Assembly (NCBI GenBank): GCA_030679895.1
Contig: JAUXSN010000006.1
Coordinates: forward strand, 1 to 52,418
Origin: Candidatus Moraniibacteriota bacterium
Lineage (GTDB): Bacteria; Patescibacteriota; Minisyncoccia; Moranbacterales; UBA11712
DNA length: 52,418 bases
Direction: 5' to 3'
Made by a program: the position numbers and the translations under genes. How positions within the stretch are numbered: position 1 is the first letter of the stretch; every line of letters starts with the position of its first letter. The notes under the pieces are model-generated. The model did no database searches. It had not been told where the DNA came from and worked only from the letters and a program-made list of their open reading frames with translations. This document shows, piece after piece, positions 1 through 9,411 of the stretch.

Positions 1-692
1 GCATCTCGAACAGTGCGAATTATAATGAGAAACGACTGGAAAACAAAATTCCGCACAGTTTTTACCACTTTAGATCTGCGATCCTCAAAATAGGTGACTT
101 CGACCGGAATCCATTTGACGATAAGGTTTTTGGAAATAGCGTCGATAATCGTTTCCTGGGTGTAGGTGAAGCGATAGGAAAGATTCAACCGAAGCATTGT
201 TTCCCGGTTGAGCGCCCGAAAGCCGCAGGTAAGATCGTCGATTTTATAGTTTAGGAATTTACCAATTATGTTTGCCGCCAGGCGATTGAGATAATTTTTT
301 ATCCAGGGCATATTTTTGGCCGATTTTATTCCAAAACGGGAGGCCACCACCATGTCGGCCTTATTCTCAAGAATGAGCTGGGTAAATTTTGGGATATCGC
401 TGGTTGGAAATTGACCGTCGGCATCGATATTAACCATTACATCCGCCCCATTTTCAAGGGCTGATTCAATGGCAGTCTTAAACGCAACGCCGACTCCGTG
501 ATTTCTCCGGTGGCTTACGACAATATCCGCTCCGGCATTTTTAGCCGCTTCAACGGTCTTGTCGGCCGATCCATCGTTTATCACTTGAACTTTTACCTCG
601 CTGAAGCCTTCGATCCGACGAGGGATTTTCTTTATCACTTCCGCAATTGTTTCTTCTTCGTTGTAGGCGGGAATGTTGACAATTAATCGCAT
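1..692 (-). CDS. Glycosyltransferase family 2 (DPM1-like), 3' end truncated by window edge
   Basis: Minus-strand frame from ATG at 692 reads MRLIVNIPAYNEEETIAEVIKKIPRR...VQVINDGSADKTVEAAKNAGADIVVSHRRNHGVGVAFKTAIESALENGADVMVNIDADGQFP; open to the window edge, which is why it is absent from the ORF track. Confidence 0.9.
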   Translation of the reverse strand, partial: MRLIVNIPAYNEEETIAEVIKKIPRRIEGFSEVKVQVINDGSADKTVEAAKNAGADIVVSHRRNHGVGVAFKTAIESALENGADVMVNIDADGQFPTSDIPKFTQLILENKADMVVASRFGIKSAKNMPWIKNYLNRLAANIIGKFLNYKIDDLTCGFRALNRETMLRLNLSYRFTYTQETIIDAISKNLIVKWIPVEVTYFEDRRSKVVKTVRNFVFQSFLIIIRTVRD

Positions 693-746
693 AAATAAAG
701 GATAAAATGAATTAATAAAACTCTAGGCTAACTATAGCAAAAAAAT

Positions 747-775
747 TTGTTTTTATCAAATATTTGTTGTAGAAT
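747..775 (+). promoter_or_regulatory. Putative sigma-70 promoter (TTGTTT-17 nt-TAGAAT) for the 866..1990 gene
   Basis: -35 TTGTTT 747-752, 17-nt spacer, -10 TAGAAT 770-775; predicted TSS about 782, just before an inverted-repeat leader. Confidence 0.45.
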
Positions 776-865
776 TAAAATATTCATCCCGTTAGAGATA
801 TCTGCTTAATAGATAGGTCTGCGGGATAATAATTTGGATACTATTGATATAACATTTCTAATGGG

Positions 866-1990
866 ATGAAAATCGGCATAAACGCGTCTTTCCTAAGGAA
901 GCCAGACACTGGGATCGGTCAAGTCACCCGCGGGTTGGTCAGCGAGCTTTTAAAATCTCATTCCGAAAAGAATGAATATTTTTTATATTTGGAAAAAGAT
1001 ATTGTTCTGGAACTGCCAAAAAATTTCAGGAAACGGGTTTTTCTGCCCAAATTATGGAAGCGGGACGACTTGATCCGCAAAATCTGGTGGGAGAAATTTC
1101 TTCTTCCGAGAAAAGCAAGGAAGGACAAATGTGATCTTTTTATTTCTCCTTACCAGTCGCCGACATTTCTCAACGGCACAAAACACACTATGCTTGTCCA
1201 TGACATGATCCCAAAAATTTTCCCGGAGTACCTCGACAATTGGCGCAAGAAATTTTATTATTATCTTTCCTGCCAGGCGATAAAAAAAGCGGATAAAGTT
1301 ATCACTATTTCCAAGTGGTCGAAAAAAGATATTCACAAATATCTCAAAGTTCCGGCTGATATGATAGAAGTTGCTTATCCCGGCATTGGAAAGGAATTTT
1401 TCGCAGAAATTAACTGGGATGAGGATAATAAAATTCTGGAAAAATACGATATTTTCGGGCGCTATATTTTCTATATCGGAGGATTTGATTTTCGAAAAAA
1501 CATTTCCGGATTGCTCGAAGCTTACAAATTAATGATTCTTGAGGACAATGCCGAGGATATCAATTTGGTCCTGGGAGGAGAAGATAAATCCAAATACAGC
1601 CTTCTATTCACGGATATTAAAGAAGAAATCGAAGAGCTGAAATTGGAAAATAGAGTGAAAATAACGGGATTTATCGGCCAAAAGGATCTTCCGGCCATTT
1701 ATCGCCACGCGGAACTTTTTGTCCTGCCCTCGCTCTACGAAGGATTCGGGCTTATGGTTCTTGAAGCAATGGCGTGCGGAACTCCAACCGCGGTTTCGAA
1801 ATCCTCTTCGCTGCCGGAAGTGGGCGGCGACGCGGTATTGTACTTCAATCCCCATGATACGGAAGAAATGGCCCGGGTGATGGGAAAAGTTCTTCGAAAT
1901 GACAAGCTGAAAAAAAGATTATCGGAAAAAGGGAAAGAAAGAGCGAAGAAATTTGAATGGAAGGATTTTGTGAAAGCGTTTATAAAATAG
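866..1990 (+). CDS. Glycosyltransferase family 4 (GT-B)
   Basis: GINASFLRKPDTGIGQVTRGL N-term; C-term LPSLYEGFGLMVLEAMACGTPTAVSKSSSLPEVGGDAVLYFNP typical of GT4. Confidence 0.93.
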   Translation: MKIGINASFLRKPDTGIGQVTRGLVSELLKSHSEKNEYFLYLEKDIVLELPKNFRKRVFLPKLWKRDDLIRKIWWEKFLLPRKARKDKCDLFISPYQSPTFLNGTKHTMLVHDMIPKIFPEYLDNWRKKFYYYLSCQAIKKADKVITISKWSKKDIHKYLKVPADMIEVAYPGIGKEFFAEINWDEDNKILEKYDIFGRYIFYIGGFDFRKNISGLLEAYKLMILEDNAEDINLVLGGEDKSKYSLLFTDIKEEIEELKLENRVKITGFIGQKDLPAIYRHAELFVLPSLYEGFGLMVLEAMACGTPTAVSKSSSLPEVGGDAVLYFNPHDTEEMARVMGKVLRNDKLKKRLSEKGKERAKKFEWKDFVKAFIK

Positions 1991-1996
1991 TTTAAT

Positions 1997-3613
1997 TTGA
2001 AAGAGACGATGGTTAATTTTGAAAATTTATTCAAAAATATCAAAAACATTCTAAAGCGGGAGCTCGTCATTCTCTGGATTTTCAGCGTTCTTTTGGGCTT
2101 GGCTCTTATTGTTCTTGGAAATAAAAGCAAACTGCCTCTTCAAGAAGGGGATTTTGTTTTTCTTTCGCTTCTCACTCTTCTTATCGCTCTTTACCGCCCG
2201 CGGTGGGTATTTTTTGTTTTTGTGGGCCTGGTACCGCTCGAAAATATAATCCTGGTTTCCGGTTTTATTCCGCTTCAACTGCGGCCATACCAGTTTGTCG
2301 GGGCAATTCTGGCCGCCGCCCTCATCATCCTTTGGTTTTTCAAGAAACTGAAATTCGAACTGTTGCGGCCAAATTGGATCGATTGGCTGATTTTTTCGCT
2401 CGCGCCATTGAGTTTTCTGGCGCTTGTCAACGCTCCGGATAAAAATGTTTCGCTCAAACAAAATACAGTCCTCCTGTCATTCATCATTCTATATTATCTC
2501 ACCCGAAATTTTGTCCGGAACAAAAAGGATCTCCTGAAAATCGCTTTTTTCTTTGCCGGATCATGGCTTGTCGTCATGACTTATGGCTTTTATCAGGTTT
2601 TTGCCGATAAATTCGGGAAAAATTCGTTTGAAGTGATGTTCGGCCGACCCAATTCCACTTTTGCCGAACCGGACTGGCTGGGAATATTTTTGTGCTTCGC
2701 GCTGGCTGCTTTATTGTCAGTCAATCTATTCGAGGTCTCACCTCGAATAAAAATAATCTATATTTTTTTATTTTTTAACATTACCCTTCTCATCCTCACT
2801 CTTTCCCGTTCGGCTTGGATCGGGGGGGCGATAATTTTATTGTTTTTTTCTTTCTTCAGTTTATTCAAAAAAAAGGAAAAAGTTGTCCTAAATAATGGAA
2901 AAATTTGGACTGTTATTATTATCTTCACTATAGTTTTTCTTTCTTTGATAGCAGTTCGTGCCGGGAAGCTTTCCAAATTCGACCTAAGCGACCGGGCGCG
3001 CTCCACCGCCACGAACGAACAAAAAATCACCATCGCCTGCGAAAAGAATATCGATCTTCCCAAAATTGTCGCAAATATTGATGAACTCACAAAATTCAAT
3101 TGCCGCCATATCAATCTCGAAGAAATATATTTTTACAAATCGCAAGGAAAATTTGTTTTCGAAATTTATCGAAAAGACCCGAATGTGATGACTCGCAGTA
3201 CGATTTACCGAAAAAGCTGGGAAATTATCCGCGAGCATCCTATTCTAGGAGTCGGCTTCGGCACAATTACCCAAAATTTGGGGATCGACGAACGGGGAGC
3301 AGGGCTCAACGAAAGCAATATTTTCTTGCAGGTCTGGACGGGAAGCGGAATTTTGGGGCTGGTTGCGTTTATTATCCTAATCGGCTACTTGTTCATATAC
3401 GCTTTTCGGCGCGCTTCGCCGGTATGCCCGCTGAATAAAATCATTGGCTGTCCGATAGTGAAAAGTGATTTCGAAAAAACACTGAACGTCTTTGTGGTTC
3501 TGGTAATTTTAGCGCTTATTGTTCCAAATTTATTTAACGCCGGGTTATTGATGGGATTGCTTTGGTTAGGTTTGGCGGTAGTGGTTTCGACTCAAAAAAT
3601 ATATTCGCATTAA
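1997..3613 (+). CDS. O-antigen ligase/polymerase-like (Wzy_C/WaaL family) membrane protein
   Basis: Multi-TM; LTLSRSAWIGG and HPILGVGFGTITQNLG...NESNIFLQVWTGSGILGLVAFI Wzy_C-like motifs. Confidence 0.85.
   Translation: MKETMVNFENLFKNIKNILKRELVILWIFSVLLGLALIVLGNKSKLPLQEGDFVFLSLLTLLIALYRPRWVFFVFVGLVPLENIILVSGFIPLQLRPYQFVGAILAAALIILWFFKKLKFELLRPNWIDWLIFSLAPLSFLALVNAPDKNVSLKQNTVLLSFIILYYLTRNFVRNKKDLLKIAFFFAGSWLVVMTYGFYQVFADKFGKNSFEVMFGRPNSTFAEPDWLGIFLCFALAALLSVNLFEVSPRIKIIYIFLFFNITLLILTLSRSAWIGGAIILLFFSFFSLFKKKEKVVLNNGKIWTVIIIFTIVFLSLIAVRAGKLSKFDLSDRARSTATNEQKITIACEKNIDLPKIVANIDELTKFNCRHINLEEIYFYKSQGKFVFEIYRKDPNVMTRSTIYRKSWEIIREHPILGVGFGTITQNLGIDERGAGLNESNIFLQVWTGSGILGLVAFIILIGYLFIYAFRRASPVCPLNKIIGCPIVKSDFEKTLNVFVVLVILALIVPNLFNAGLLMGLLWLGLAVVVSTQKIYSH
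2727..2749. repeat. Perfect palindrome TATTCGAGGT-CTC-ACCTCGAATA, in frame inside the Wzy-like gene
   Basis: 10-bp perfect arms, 3-nt loop; encodes FEVSPRI. Confidence 0.85.
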
Positions 3614-3644
3614 TTCGTTTACGCATTCGCGATAATTCGCATGG
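3603..3644. repeat. Degenerate ATTCGC(A/G)-type direct repeats filling the intergenic gap
   Basis: ATTCGCATTA|ATTCGTTTACGC|ATTCGCGATA|ATTCGCATGG between the stop at 3611-3613 and the ATG at 3641. Confidence 0.6.
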
Positions 3645-4774
3645 CAAAGATCGGCATCGACATTCGAGCAATCGGCAAAAACCGCACCGGAGATGAGGTC
3701 TATTTTTTCAATTTGGTAAAAAATTTGGCGAAAATAGACAAGGGAAGCGAATATTCTCTCTATACCGACCGCGATCCGAAAAAGGATTCTGCTTTGGCCA
3801 AAGAGATAAAAAAGTTGAATCTTGGCCAAAATTTCAAGGTTATCTTCATCAAAAAAATCAATCGTTTTTGCTGGAATTTTTGGTATCTGCCGATGTGTCT
3901 TCGAAAAAACCAGATTAATATTTATCACACCCAATATATCGCGCCGTTTTGGCTTCCGAAAAAAATAAAGTTAGTTCTCACGATCCATGACATTTCTTTC
4001 AATTTTTTTCCCGAATACATCAAAAAAACCGATTTGTTTTTTTTGAAGGCGCTCCTTCCGCGAAGTATCCGTCAAGCGGATAAAATAATCACCGTTTCCG
4101 CAAGCGAACAGAAGCAAATTATTGATTTTTATAAAATATCGCCCGAAAAAGTTGATTTCACGCACAATGGAGTTGATTTTGAAGGGTTCGGTCGAAATTT
4201 TAGCGACGAGCAAAAAAATGCTGTTAAAGCGAAATATAAGCTACCCGAAAAATTTCTGCTGTATATCGGCACGCTTCAGCCTAGAAAAAATATTCCGGTT
4301 ATTATCGAGGCAATGAAATCTCTGGATACTAATTTGGTTCTCGCCGGAAATAGAGAAGCGCGCAATTTCGACAAAAAAATCGACAATGCTATCGAGAAAA
4401 ATAATCTTGGCAATAAAGTAATTTTCCCCGGATGGATTGATGAAGAAGATAAGCCGGTTCTGCTCCAATTGGCGGATTGTTTTGTTTTTCCGTCACTCTA
4501 TGAAGGATTTGGGATTCCGATCATCGAAGCGATGGCCGCCGGAACGCCGATTGTTTGTTCTGACATTCCGGTATTTCGGGAAATAGCCGAAAGCTCGGCG
4601 CTGTTTTGCGATCCAAAAAACAGCCGGCAGTTCGCGGAAAATATCCTAAAAATTTTGAATGATCAGCCACTGAAAGAAAAATTAGTCCAGTCAGGCATTG
4701 AAACCGCAAAAAAATTCGCTTGGCAAAAAACCGCCGAAAAGACTCTTGGGATTTACAGGCAAACCGTGAAATAA
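3641..4774 (+). CDS. Glycosyltransferase family 4
   Basis: LLYIGTLQPRKNIPVIIEAM, FPSLYEGFGIPIIEAMAAGTPIVCSDIPVFREI motifs. Confidence 0.95.
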   Translation: MAKIGIDIRAIGKNRTGDEVYFFNLVKNLAKIDKGSEYSLYTDRDPKKDSALAKEIKKLNLGQNFKVIFIKKINRFCWNFWYLPMCLRKNQINIYHTQYIAPFWLPKKIKLVLTIHDISFNFFPEYIKKTDLFFLKALLPRSIRQADKIITVSASEQKQIIDFYKISPEKVDFTHNGVDFEGFGRNFSDEQKNAVKAKYKLPEKFLLYIGTLQPRKNIPVIIEAMKSLDTNLVLAGNREARNFDKKIDNAIEKNNLGNKVIFPGWIDEEDKPVLLQLADCFVFPSLYEGFGIPIIEAMAAGTPIVCSDIPVFREIAESSALFCDPKNSRQFAENILKILNDQPLKEKLVQSGIETAKKFAWQKTAEKTLGIYRQTVK

Positions 4775-4830
4775 GGCGCCAACAAAACAGCAACGCTGTT
4801 AAAAAAAAATAATTTCTTTAAAAACCGAAA

Positions 4831-4846
4831 AAAGGAGGTGGTGATC
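4831..4846 (+). promoter_or_regulatory. Strong Shine-Dalgarno AAAGGAGGTGGTGATC
   Basis: Near-complement of the conserved 16S 3' end (GATCACCTCCTTT) immediately before ATG 4850. Confidence 0.7.
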
Positions 4847-4849
4847 ACG

Positions 4850-5944
4850 ATGTTCGGAAAAGAAAATCTCACCGCGGAAGAAAGAAGCGATCTCGTCCGA
4901 ATTTTCCTGGATGAAACTAAACAATATCCGCTTCTGACCCCGGAGAAAGAAAAAACGCTGGGAAAAACAATTGGCGACACCCAGATCGAAATACTGGTTA
5001 CTTTCCGGAAAACCCGGTTGCCGGCGCTAAAAGATCTTCGGGAAACAGTCAGTCGATACCTTGCCAAGCAGAAAAACGGAAAAGATTTTCCTCTTTCACG
5101 AGAACAGCTGTGCAAAGAAATAAGAAACTGTCTGGCAAAACTGGCGGCCAACCATCGCGGCTTGATGAAAACCCGCCAGGCGGACGCCGTTTTCAATCTT
5201 TACCAAAAAGTTGAACAAACCTACGCCAGCCAGGAATTCCAAAAAGCCAGGGAGACGCTTATCAACTCAAACCTGCGTTTGGTTTTCCGGATTGCCAACG
5301 GGCAGCAAAAAGAGGGGAGGCAGCTTCTTGATTTGATTCAGGATGGCACAATCGGCCTGATGAAAGCGGCGGAAAAATTTGAATACGAAAAAGGATTCAA
5401 GTTTTCCACCTATGCCAGCCGCTGGATTGTTCAGGCTATGGCGTCAGGAATTGCCAAAAAAAACCGCCAAATTCATTTGCCGCTTCATGTAATGGAGGAC
5501 ATCGCCAAAGTGATGTCTGCCATCGAAATTCTTGAAAAGGAATTGAGGCATTCCCCAAACCATAAACAAATTGCCGAAAAAACTGGCCTGTCGCTTTTTG
5601 ATATCGAAAGGGCCTTCGAATGCCTGAAATTCTCTTTCTTGAGTATTGATGTTCCTCCTAATAAGTATATCGGCGAAGAATTGTCGGAGCTAATTCCGGA
5701 TAACAAGCCATCGCCATATGACTATCTGGTCAAATCTCAGCGAGCCGAAAAAATCCAAAAATCTCTTTCGAGCTTGCCCAATCAAAGAGATGCGGAGATT
5801 TTGCAATTGCGTTTTGAGGAATTCACCCTCGAAGAGATTGGAGAGACTTTTGAGAGAACCCGGGAGCGGATCCGCCAGATTGAAAAAAGAACTTTAAACA
5901 AGCTAAAGAGCCCCAGGTTTCGCAAACTGCTTGAGGATCTCTAG
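4850..5944 (+). CDS. RNA polymerase sigma factor, sigma-70 family
   Basis: Regions 2 and 4: LIQDGTIGLMKAAEKFEYEKGFKFSTYASRWIVQAM; LEEIGETFERTRERIRQIEKRTLNKLK. The track start (4838 GTG) lies within the SD AAAGGAGGTGGTGATC (4831-4846); ATG at 4850 is more likely. Confidence 0.93.
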   Translation: MFGKENLTAEERSDLVRIFLDETKQYPLLTPEKEKTLGKTIGDTQIEILVTFRKTRLPALKDLRETVSRYLAKQKNGKDFPLSREQLCKEIRNCLAKLAANHRGLMKTRQADAVFNLYQKVEQTYASQEFQKARETLINSNLRLVFRIANGQQKEGRQLLDLIQDGTIGLMKAAEKFEYEKGFKFSTYASRWIVQAMASGIAKKNRQIHLPLHVMEDIAKVMSAIEILEKELRHSPNHKQIAEKTGLSLFDIERAFECLKFSFLSIDVPPNKYIGEELSELIPDNKPSPYDYLVKSQRAEKIQKSLSSLPNQRDAEILQLRFEEFTLEEIGETFERTRERIRQIEKRTLNKLKSPRFRKLLEDL

Positions 5945-5945
5945 C

Positions 5946-5976
5946 AAAGGCGGTGCACAGCTGATGCTCCGCCTTT
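5946..5976 (+). terminator. GC-rich hairpin after the sigma factor gene, possible terminator
   Basis: AAAGGCGG (5946-5953) / CCGCCTTT (5969-5976), 8-bp perfect arms; only a weak T-tract follows. Confidence 0.5.
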
Positions 5977-6070
5977 AAAATAGGCTTTTAAGAATCAGGC
6001 ATGCCGTTGCGTTGCCATCTTTCAAATGGTATAGTATACTCATTGAGGAATTCAAAAACCGATTATTTTT

Positions 6071-7150
6071 TTGTTTAAAAAATTACGAAAATTTATGGGG
6101 ATATTTTCACGAAGTAAAGAAGCGTTTGACAGGCCGAAGAAAAAAAGATTTTATAAAAAAAGATGGTTTAAGGTTCTGGCCGTTATTTTCATTTTGTTGA
6201 TCGCCATCGGGGGATTCGCGGCGTATAAAACCGGGACAACTCTAAGCAAAATTTCAACTAAAGACGGCTTCCTGGAATCCCTTTGGAAAACAATTCCTGG
6301 CGTCGGATCAGACGAACTTCAAGGGCAGGAAGAAGGGCAAATCAATATCCTTCTTTTGGGAATGCGAGGAAACAACATGGCCGGAGGAGGGCTTTTAGCC
6401 GACACGATAATGGTGGCGGCCATCAAGCCCCAGGAAAATAAAGTGGCTCTGATTTCTATTCCCCGCGATCTTTATGTTCAGGATCCGGGAACATCGAATC
6501 ACAGCAAAATCAACGCCGTCCACGCCTTATACGAAGAAAAGGGAGAAGGAAAAGGAATGGAAACAATGAAACAGGTTGTCACCGAAGTCACCGGACTTCC
6601 GATCCACTATGTCGTCAGGCTTGATTTCAAGGGCTTCACGGAGCTGGTCGACACGGTTGGCGGAGTGGATGTTTATCTCGATAAGCCTTTTTCCGAACCT
6701 TCCCAATTCGAAGGAGAAGACGCCCTGAATTTTTCTCTTCCCGCCGGAAAAAACCATCTCAACGGCCAGAAAGCGCTCTTTTTCGTCCGGGCAAGATACG
6801 CTTCTTCCGACTTCGAAAGAGCCAGGCGCCAGCAACAAGTTTTGATCGCCCTGAAGGATAAGCTGTTGAGTTTAGGGACCCTCGGAGATTTCGGCAAAGC
6901 TAATAATATTATGAATATATTGGGTAATGACGTCAGGGCTGATATGGATATTTCCGAAATGAAAAAAGCTTTCGACCTGTCAGGCCAAATGCGCGATCCC
7001 CAGATAAAGCAGAAAGTCTTTGACACCTCTCCGGAAGGATTATTATACTCTTCAAAAGCCGACACCCCGGAAGGAAAAACTTATATTCTGCTGCCGGCTG
7101 GCGGAAATTACGATAAAATTTATGAAGCCTGCCGGAATATATTTCAGTGA
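6071..7150 (+). CDS. LytR-CpsA-Psr (LCP) family protein, putative cell-wall glycopolymer ligase
   Basis: N-terminal TM; INILLLGMRGNNMAGGGLLADTIMVAAIKPQENKVALISIPRDLYVQ...KINAVHALY; FVRARYASSDFERARRQQQVL. Start may be ATG 6095. Confidence 0.93.
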   Translation: MFKKLRKFMGIFSRSKEAFDRPKKKRFYKKRWFKVLAVIFILLIAIGGFAAYKTGTTLSKISTKDGFLESLWKTIPGVGSDELQGQEEGQINILLLGMRGNNMAGGGLLADTIMVAAIKPQENKVALISIPRDLYVQDPGTSNHSKINAVHALYEEKGEGKGMETMKQVVTEVTGLPIHYVVRLDFKGFTELVDTVGGVDVYLDKPFSEPSQFEGEDALNFSLPAGKNHLNGQKALFFVRARYASSDFERARRQQQVLIALKDKLLSLGTLGDFGKANNIMNILGNDVRADMDISEMKKAFDLSGQMRDPQIKQKVFDTSPEGLLYSSKADTPEGKTYILLPAGGNYDKIYEACRNIFQ

Positions 7151-7221
7151 CCAAAAAAAGCCAAAGAGAACCCCGAAGCATGACGTTTCGCGCCAGTTGC
7201 GGGGAAAATAATAAGTGATTC

Positions 7222-8046
7222 GTGATGAGTAAAGATTTATCCATAATCGTCACCAGCTACAAAAACCCGTCGGTTCTTAGGCTATGCCTGGAATCGCTCA
7301 AAAAGAACATTTTCAACCTTGATTACGAAATTCTGGTGCTGGACAGCGCTTCTGAAGAAGATACTGAAATGATGCTGCGCGAAGAGTTTCCCGAAATTCG
7401 GTTTTTCCCATTCCGGGAAAATTCAGGCTTCTCAAAACTGGTTAATCGGGGAATAAACGAGGCCGAGGGAAAATATTATTTAGTCCTTAACGCCGATATT
7501 ATTGTTGAAAAAAAATCCGTAAATTTGCTCATTGAATATTTGAAAAAAAATCCGAACGTGGGACTGGTCGGACCCAAACTGCTCAATTTTGACGGCCATC
7601 TCCAATTTTCCTGTTTCCGTTTCTACACTCCGCTGATCATCCTCTATCGAAGGACTTTCCTGGGAAAATTTGGATTTTCGAAGAAAAAAATTGACCATTT
7701 TCTGTTTAAAGACAAGGATCACGAAAAGCCTATCGAAGCTGATTGGATTATGGGATCCGCCATGATGGCCTCAAAAGAAGCAGTGGAAAAAATAGGCCTC
7801 TTGGATGAAAATTTTTTTATGTATTTTGAAGACGTTGAATGGTGCCGGCGCTTCTGGGAAAACGGATTCAAGGTTGTTTATTACCCTTATTCCAGAATGT
7901 TTCACTACCACGGCAAAGGAAGCGTCAGTCAAAACGCTTTCCAGGCGGTATTTTTCAATAAACTGACCCGAGAACACATAAAAAGCGCGATGAAATATTT
8001 CTGGAAATACTTTCGAGCGCCAAATCCGCGTAAAAAGAATTTATAA
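7222..8046 (+). CDS. Glycosyltransferase family 2 (rhamnosyltransferase-like)
   Basis: SIIVTSYKNPSVLRLCLESL, YYLVLNADIIVEKKSV, IMGSAMMASKEAVEKIGLLDENFFMYFEDVEWCRRF. ATG at 7225 may be the true start. Confidence 0.92.
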   Translation: MMSKDLSIIVTSYKNPSVLRLCLESLKKNIFNLDYEILVLDSASEEDTEMMLREEFPEIRFFPFRENSGFSKLVNRGINEAEGKYYLVLNADIIVEKKSVNLLIEYLKKNPNVGLVGPKLLNFDGHLQFSCFRFYTPLIILYRRTFLGKFGFSKKKIDHFLFKDKDHEKPIEADWIMGSAMMASKEAVEKIGLLDENFFMYFEDVEWCRRFWENGFKVVYYPYSRMFHYHGKGSVSQNAFQAVFFNKLTREHIKSAMKYFWKYFRAPNPRKKNL

Positions 8047-8058
8047 TCATACTTATTT

Positions 8059-9327
8059 ATGGAACAGCCTACCGATCCGCAAAATATTAAATCCTTGAAG
8101 TTTCGCCAGCATTTCAAAGTGTTTGTTGTTGTTATTTTGGTTTGTGTCAGTTTTTTTAGCGGCGTTTTTTATGCTAAATACAAATCTACAAAAACAGCCA
8201 GAACACCTGCTTTGGACAATCTTATTCTCAAAAGTCATGACAAGTCGCAACCCGAAAATGTGGATTTCAGCCTTTTCTGGGAAGCCTGGAACCTTCTAAA
8301 TGAGAAATACGTTGATAAAAGCAAACTCGACCAGACTAAAATGATTTATGGCGCGATTTCGGGAATGATAAAGGCGCTCGGCGATCCCTTCTCAAGCTTT
8401 ATGGATCCTGCAGAAAGCCAGCAATTTTCGGATGATTTGCAGGGAACTTTTGACGGGATAGGCGTCGAGATCGGAATGAAAAACGATGTTTTGACCGTCA
8501 TCGCTCCGCTTGAGGGAACGCCGGCTGATAAGGCAGGTTTGCGGGCCGGCGACAAAATTATTAAGATTGGCGACACGATTACCTCCGATATGTCAATTGA
8601 CGAGGCGGTAGGCAAAATACGCGGTCCCAAAGACACGGAAATTTCTTTGACCATACTGCGAGAAAAGGATAACAACCCCAAAGAAATCAAGATTATGCGA
8701 GGCACAATAAATGTCAAGAGCGTAAGGGTGGAATTCAAAGACCAAGGCATCGCCATTATTAAAATATCTAAATTCGGAGACGATACAACTTCGGAAATGA
8801 ACAAAGCCGCCAATCAGATACTCGGGAATAAAAGCCGGGGAATCATTCTGGATTTGAGAAATAATCCCGGCGGTTATCTCGAATCGGCCGTTGATGTCTC
8901 TTCAAAATTTATCCCGGAAGGAAACGTGGTTGTTTCTGAAGAGGATCGCAACAGCGAAAAAATTGATTATAAAGCTCGAGGCGGAGATATTTTGGAGGGA
9001 ATTCCGGTTGTAGTCCTGGTAAACAGCGGGAGCGCCAGCGCGTCGGAAATTACCGCCGGAGCGCTGCATGATAACCTTGGTTCGCTGCTGATTGGCAAAA
9101 AAACCTTTGGTAAAGGCTCCGTCCAGCAACTTGAAAAACTTTCCGGAGGCTCGAACCTGCGCGTGACTGTGGCCCGCTGGCTAACTCCGAACGGAGAGTA
9201 TATAATGGAGAAAGGAATCAGCCCGGAAATCGAAGTGGATTTCACTGAAGATGATTATAACAACAACCGCGACCCGCAATTGGATAAGGCCATTGAGACG
9301 CTGAAGAGTGAAATTGAAAAAAAATAG
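8059..9327 (+). CDS. S41 family C-terminal processing peptidase with PDZ domain
   Basis: DPFSSFMDPAESQQFSDDLQGTFDGIGVEIG; PDZ region; NSGSASASEITAGAL...IGKKTFGKGSVQ catalytic motif. Confidence 0.95.
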   Translation: MEQPTDPQNIKSLKFRQHFKVFVVVILVCVSFFSGVFYAKYKSTKTARTPALDNLILKSHDKSQPENVDFSLFWEAWNLLNEKYVDKSKLDQTKMIYGAISGMIKALGDPFSSFMDPAESQQFSDDLQGTFDGIGVEIGMKNDVLTVIAPLEGTPADKAGLRAGDKIIKIGDTITSDMSIDEAVGKIRGPKDTEISLTILREKDNNPKEIKIMRGTINVKSVRVEFKDQGIAIIKISKFGDDTTSEMNKAANQILGNKSRGIILDLRNNPGGYLESAVDVSSKFIPEGNVVVSEEDRNSEKIDYKARGGDILEGIPVVVLVNSGSASASEITAGALHDNLGSLLIGKKTFGKGSVQQLEKLSGGSNLRVTVARWLTPNGEYIMEKGISPEIEVDFTEDDYNNNRDPQLDKAIETLKSEIEKK

Positions 9328-9411
9328 AACACTGGCAATCAATCTTTCTTTACGTAAAATAATTTACCAGATATAATAATCTAAGCTATAATAATCAGAA
9401 AGATACAAGCC

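Noticed and set aside
4786-4800. AACAGC-AAC-GCTGTT as terminator of the upstream glycosyltransferase
   Set aside because: Followed by an A-run, not a T-run, on the plus strand; too short to call a terminator.
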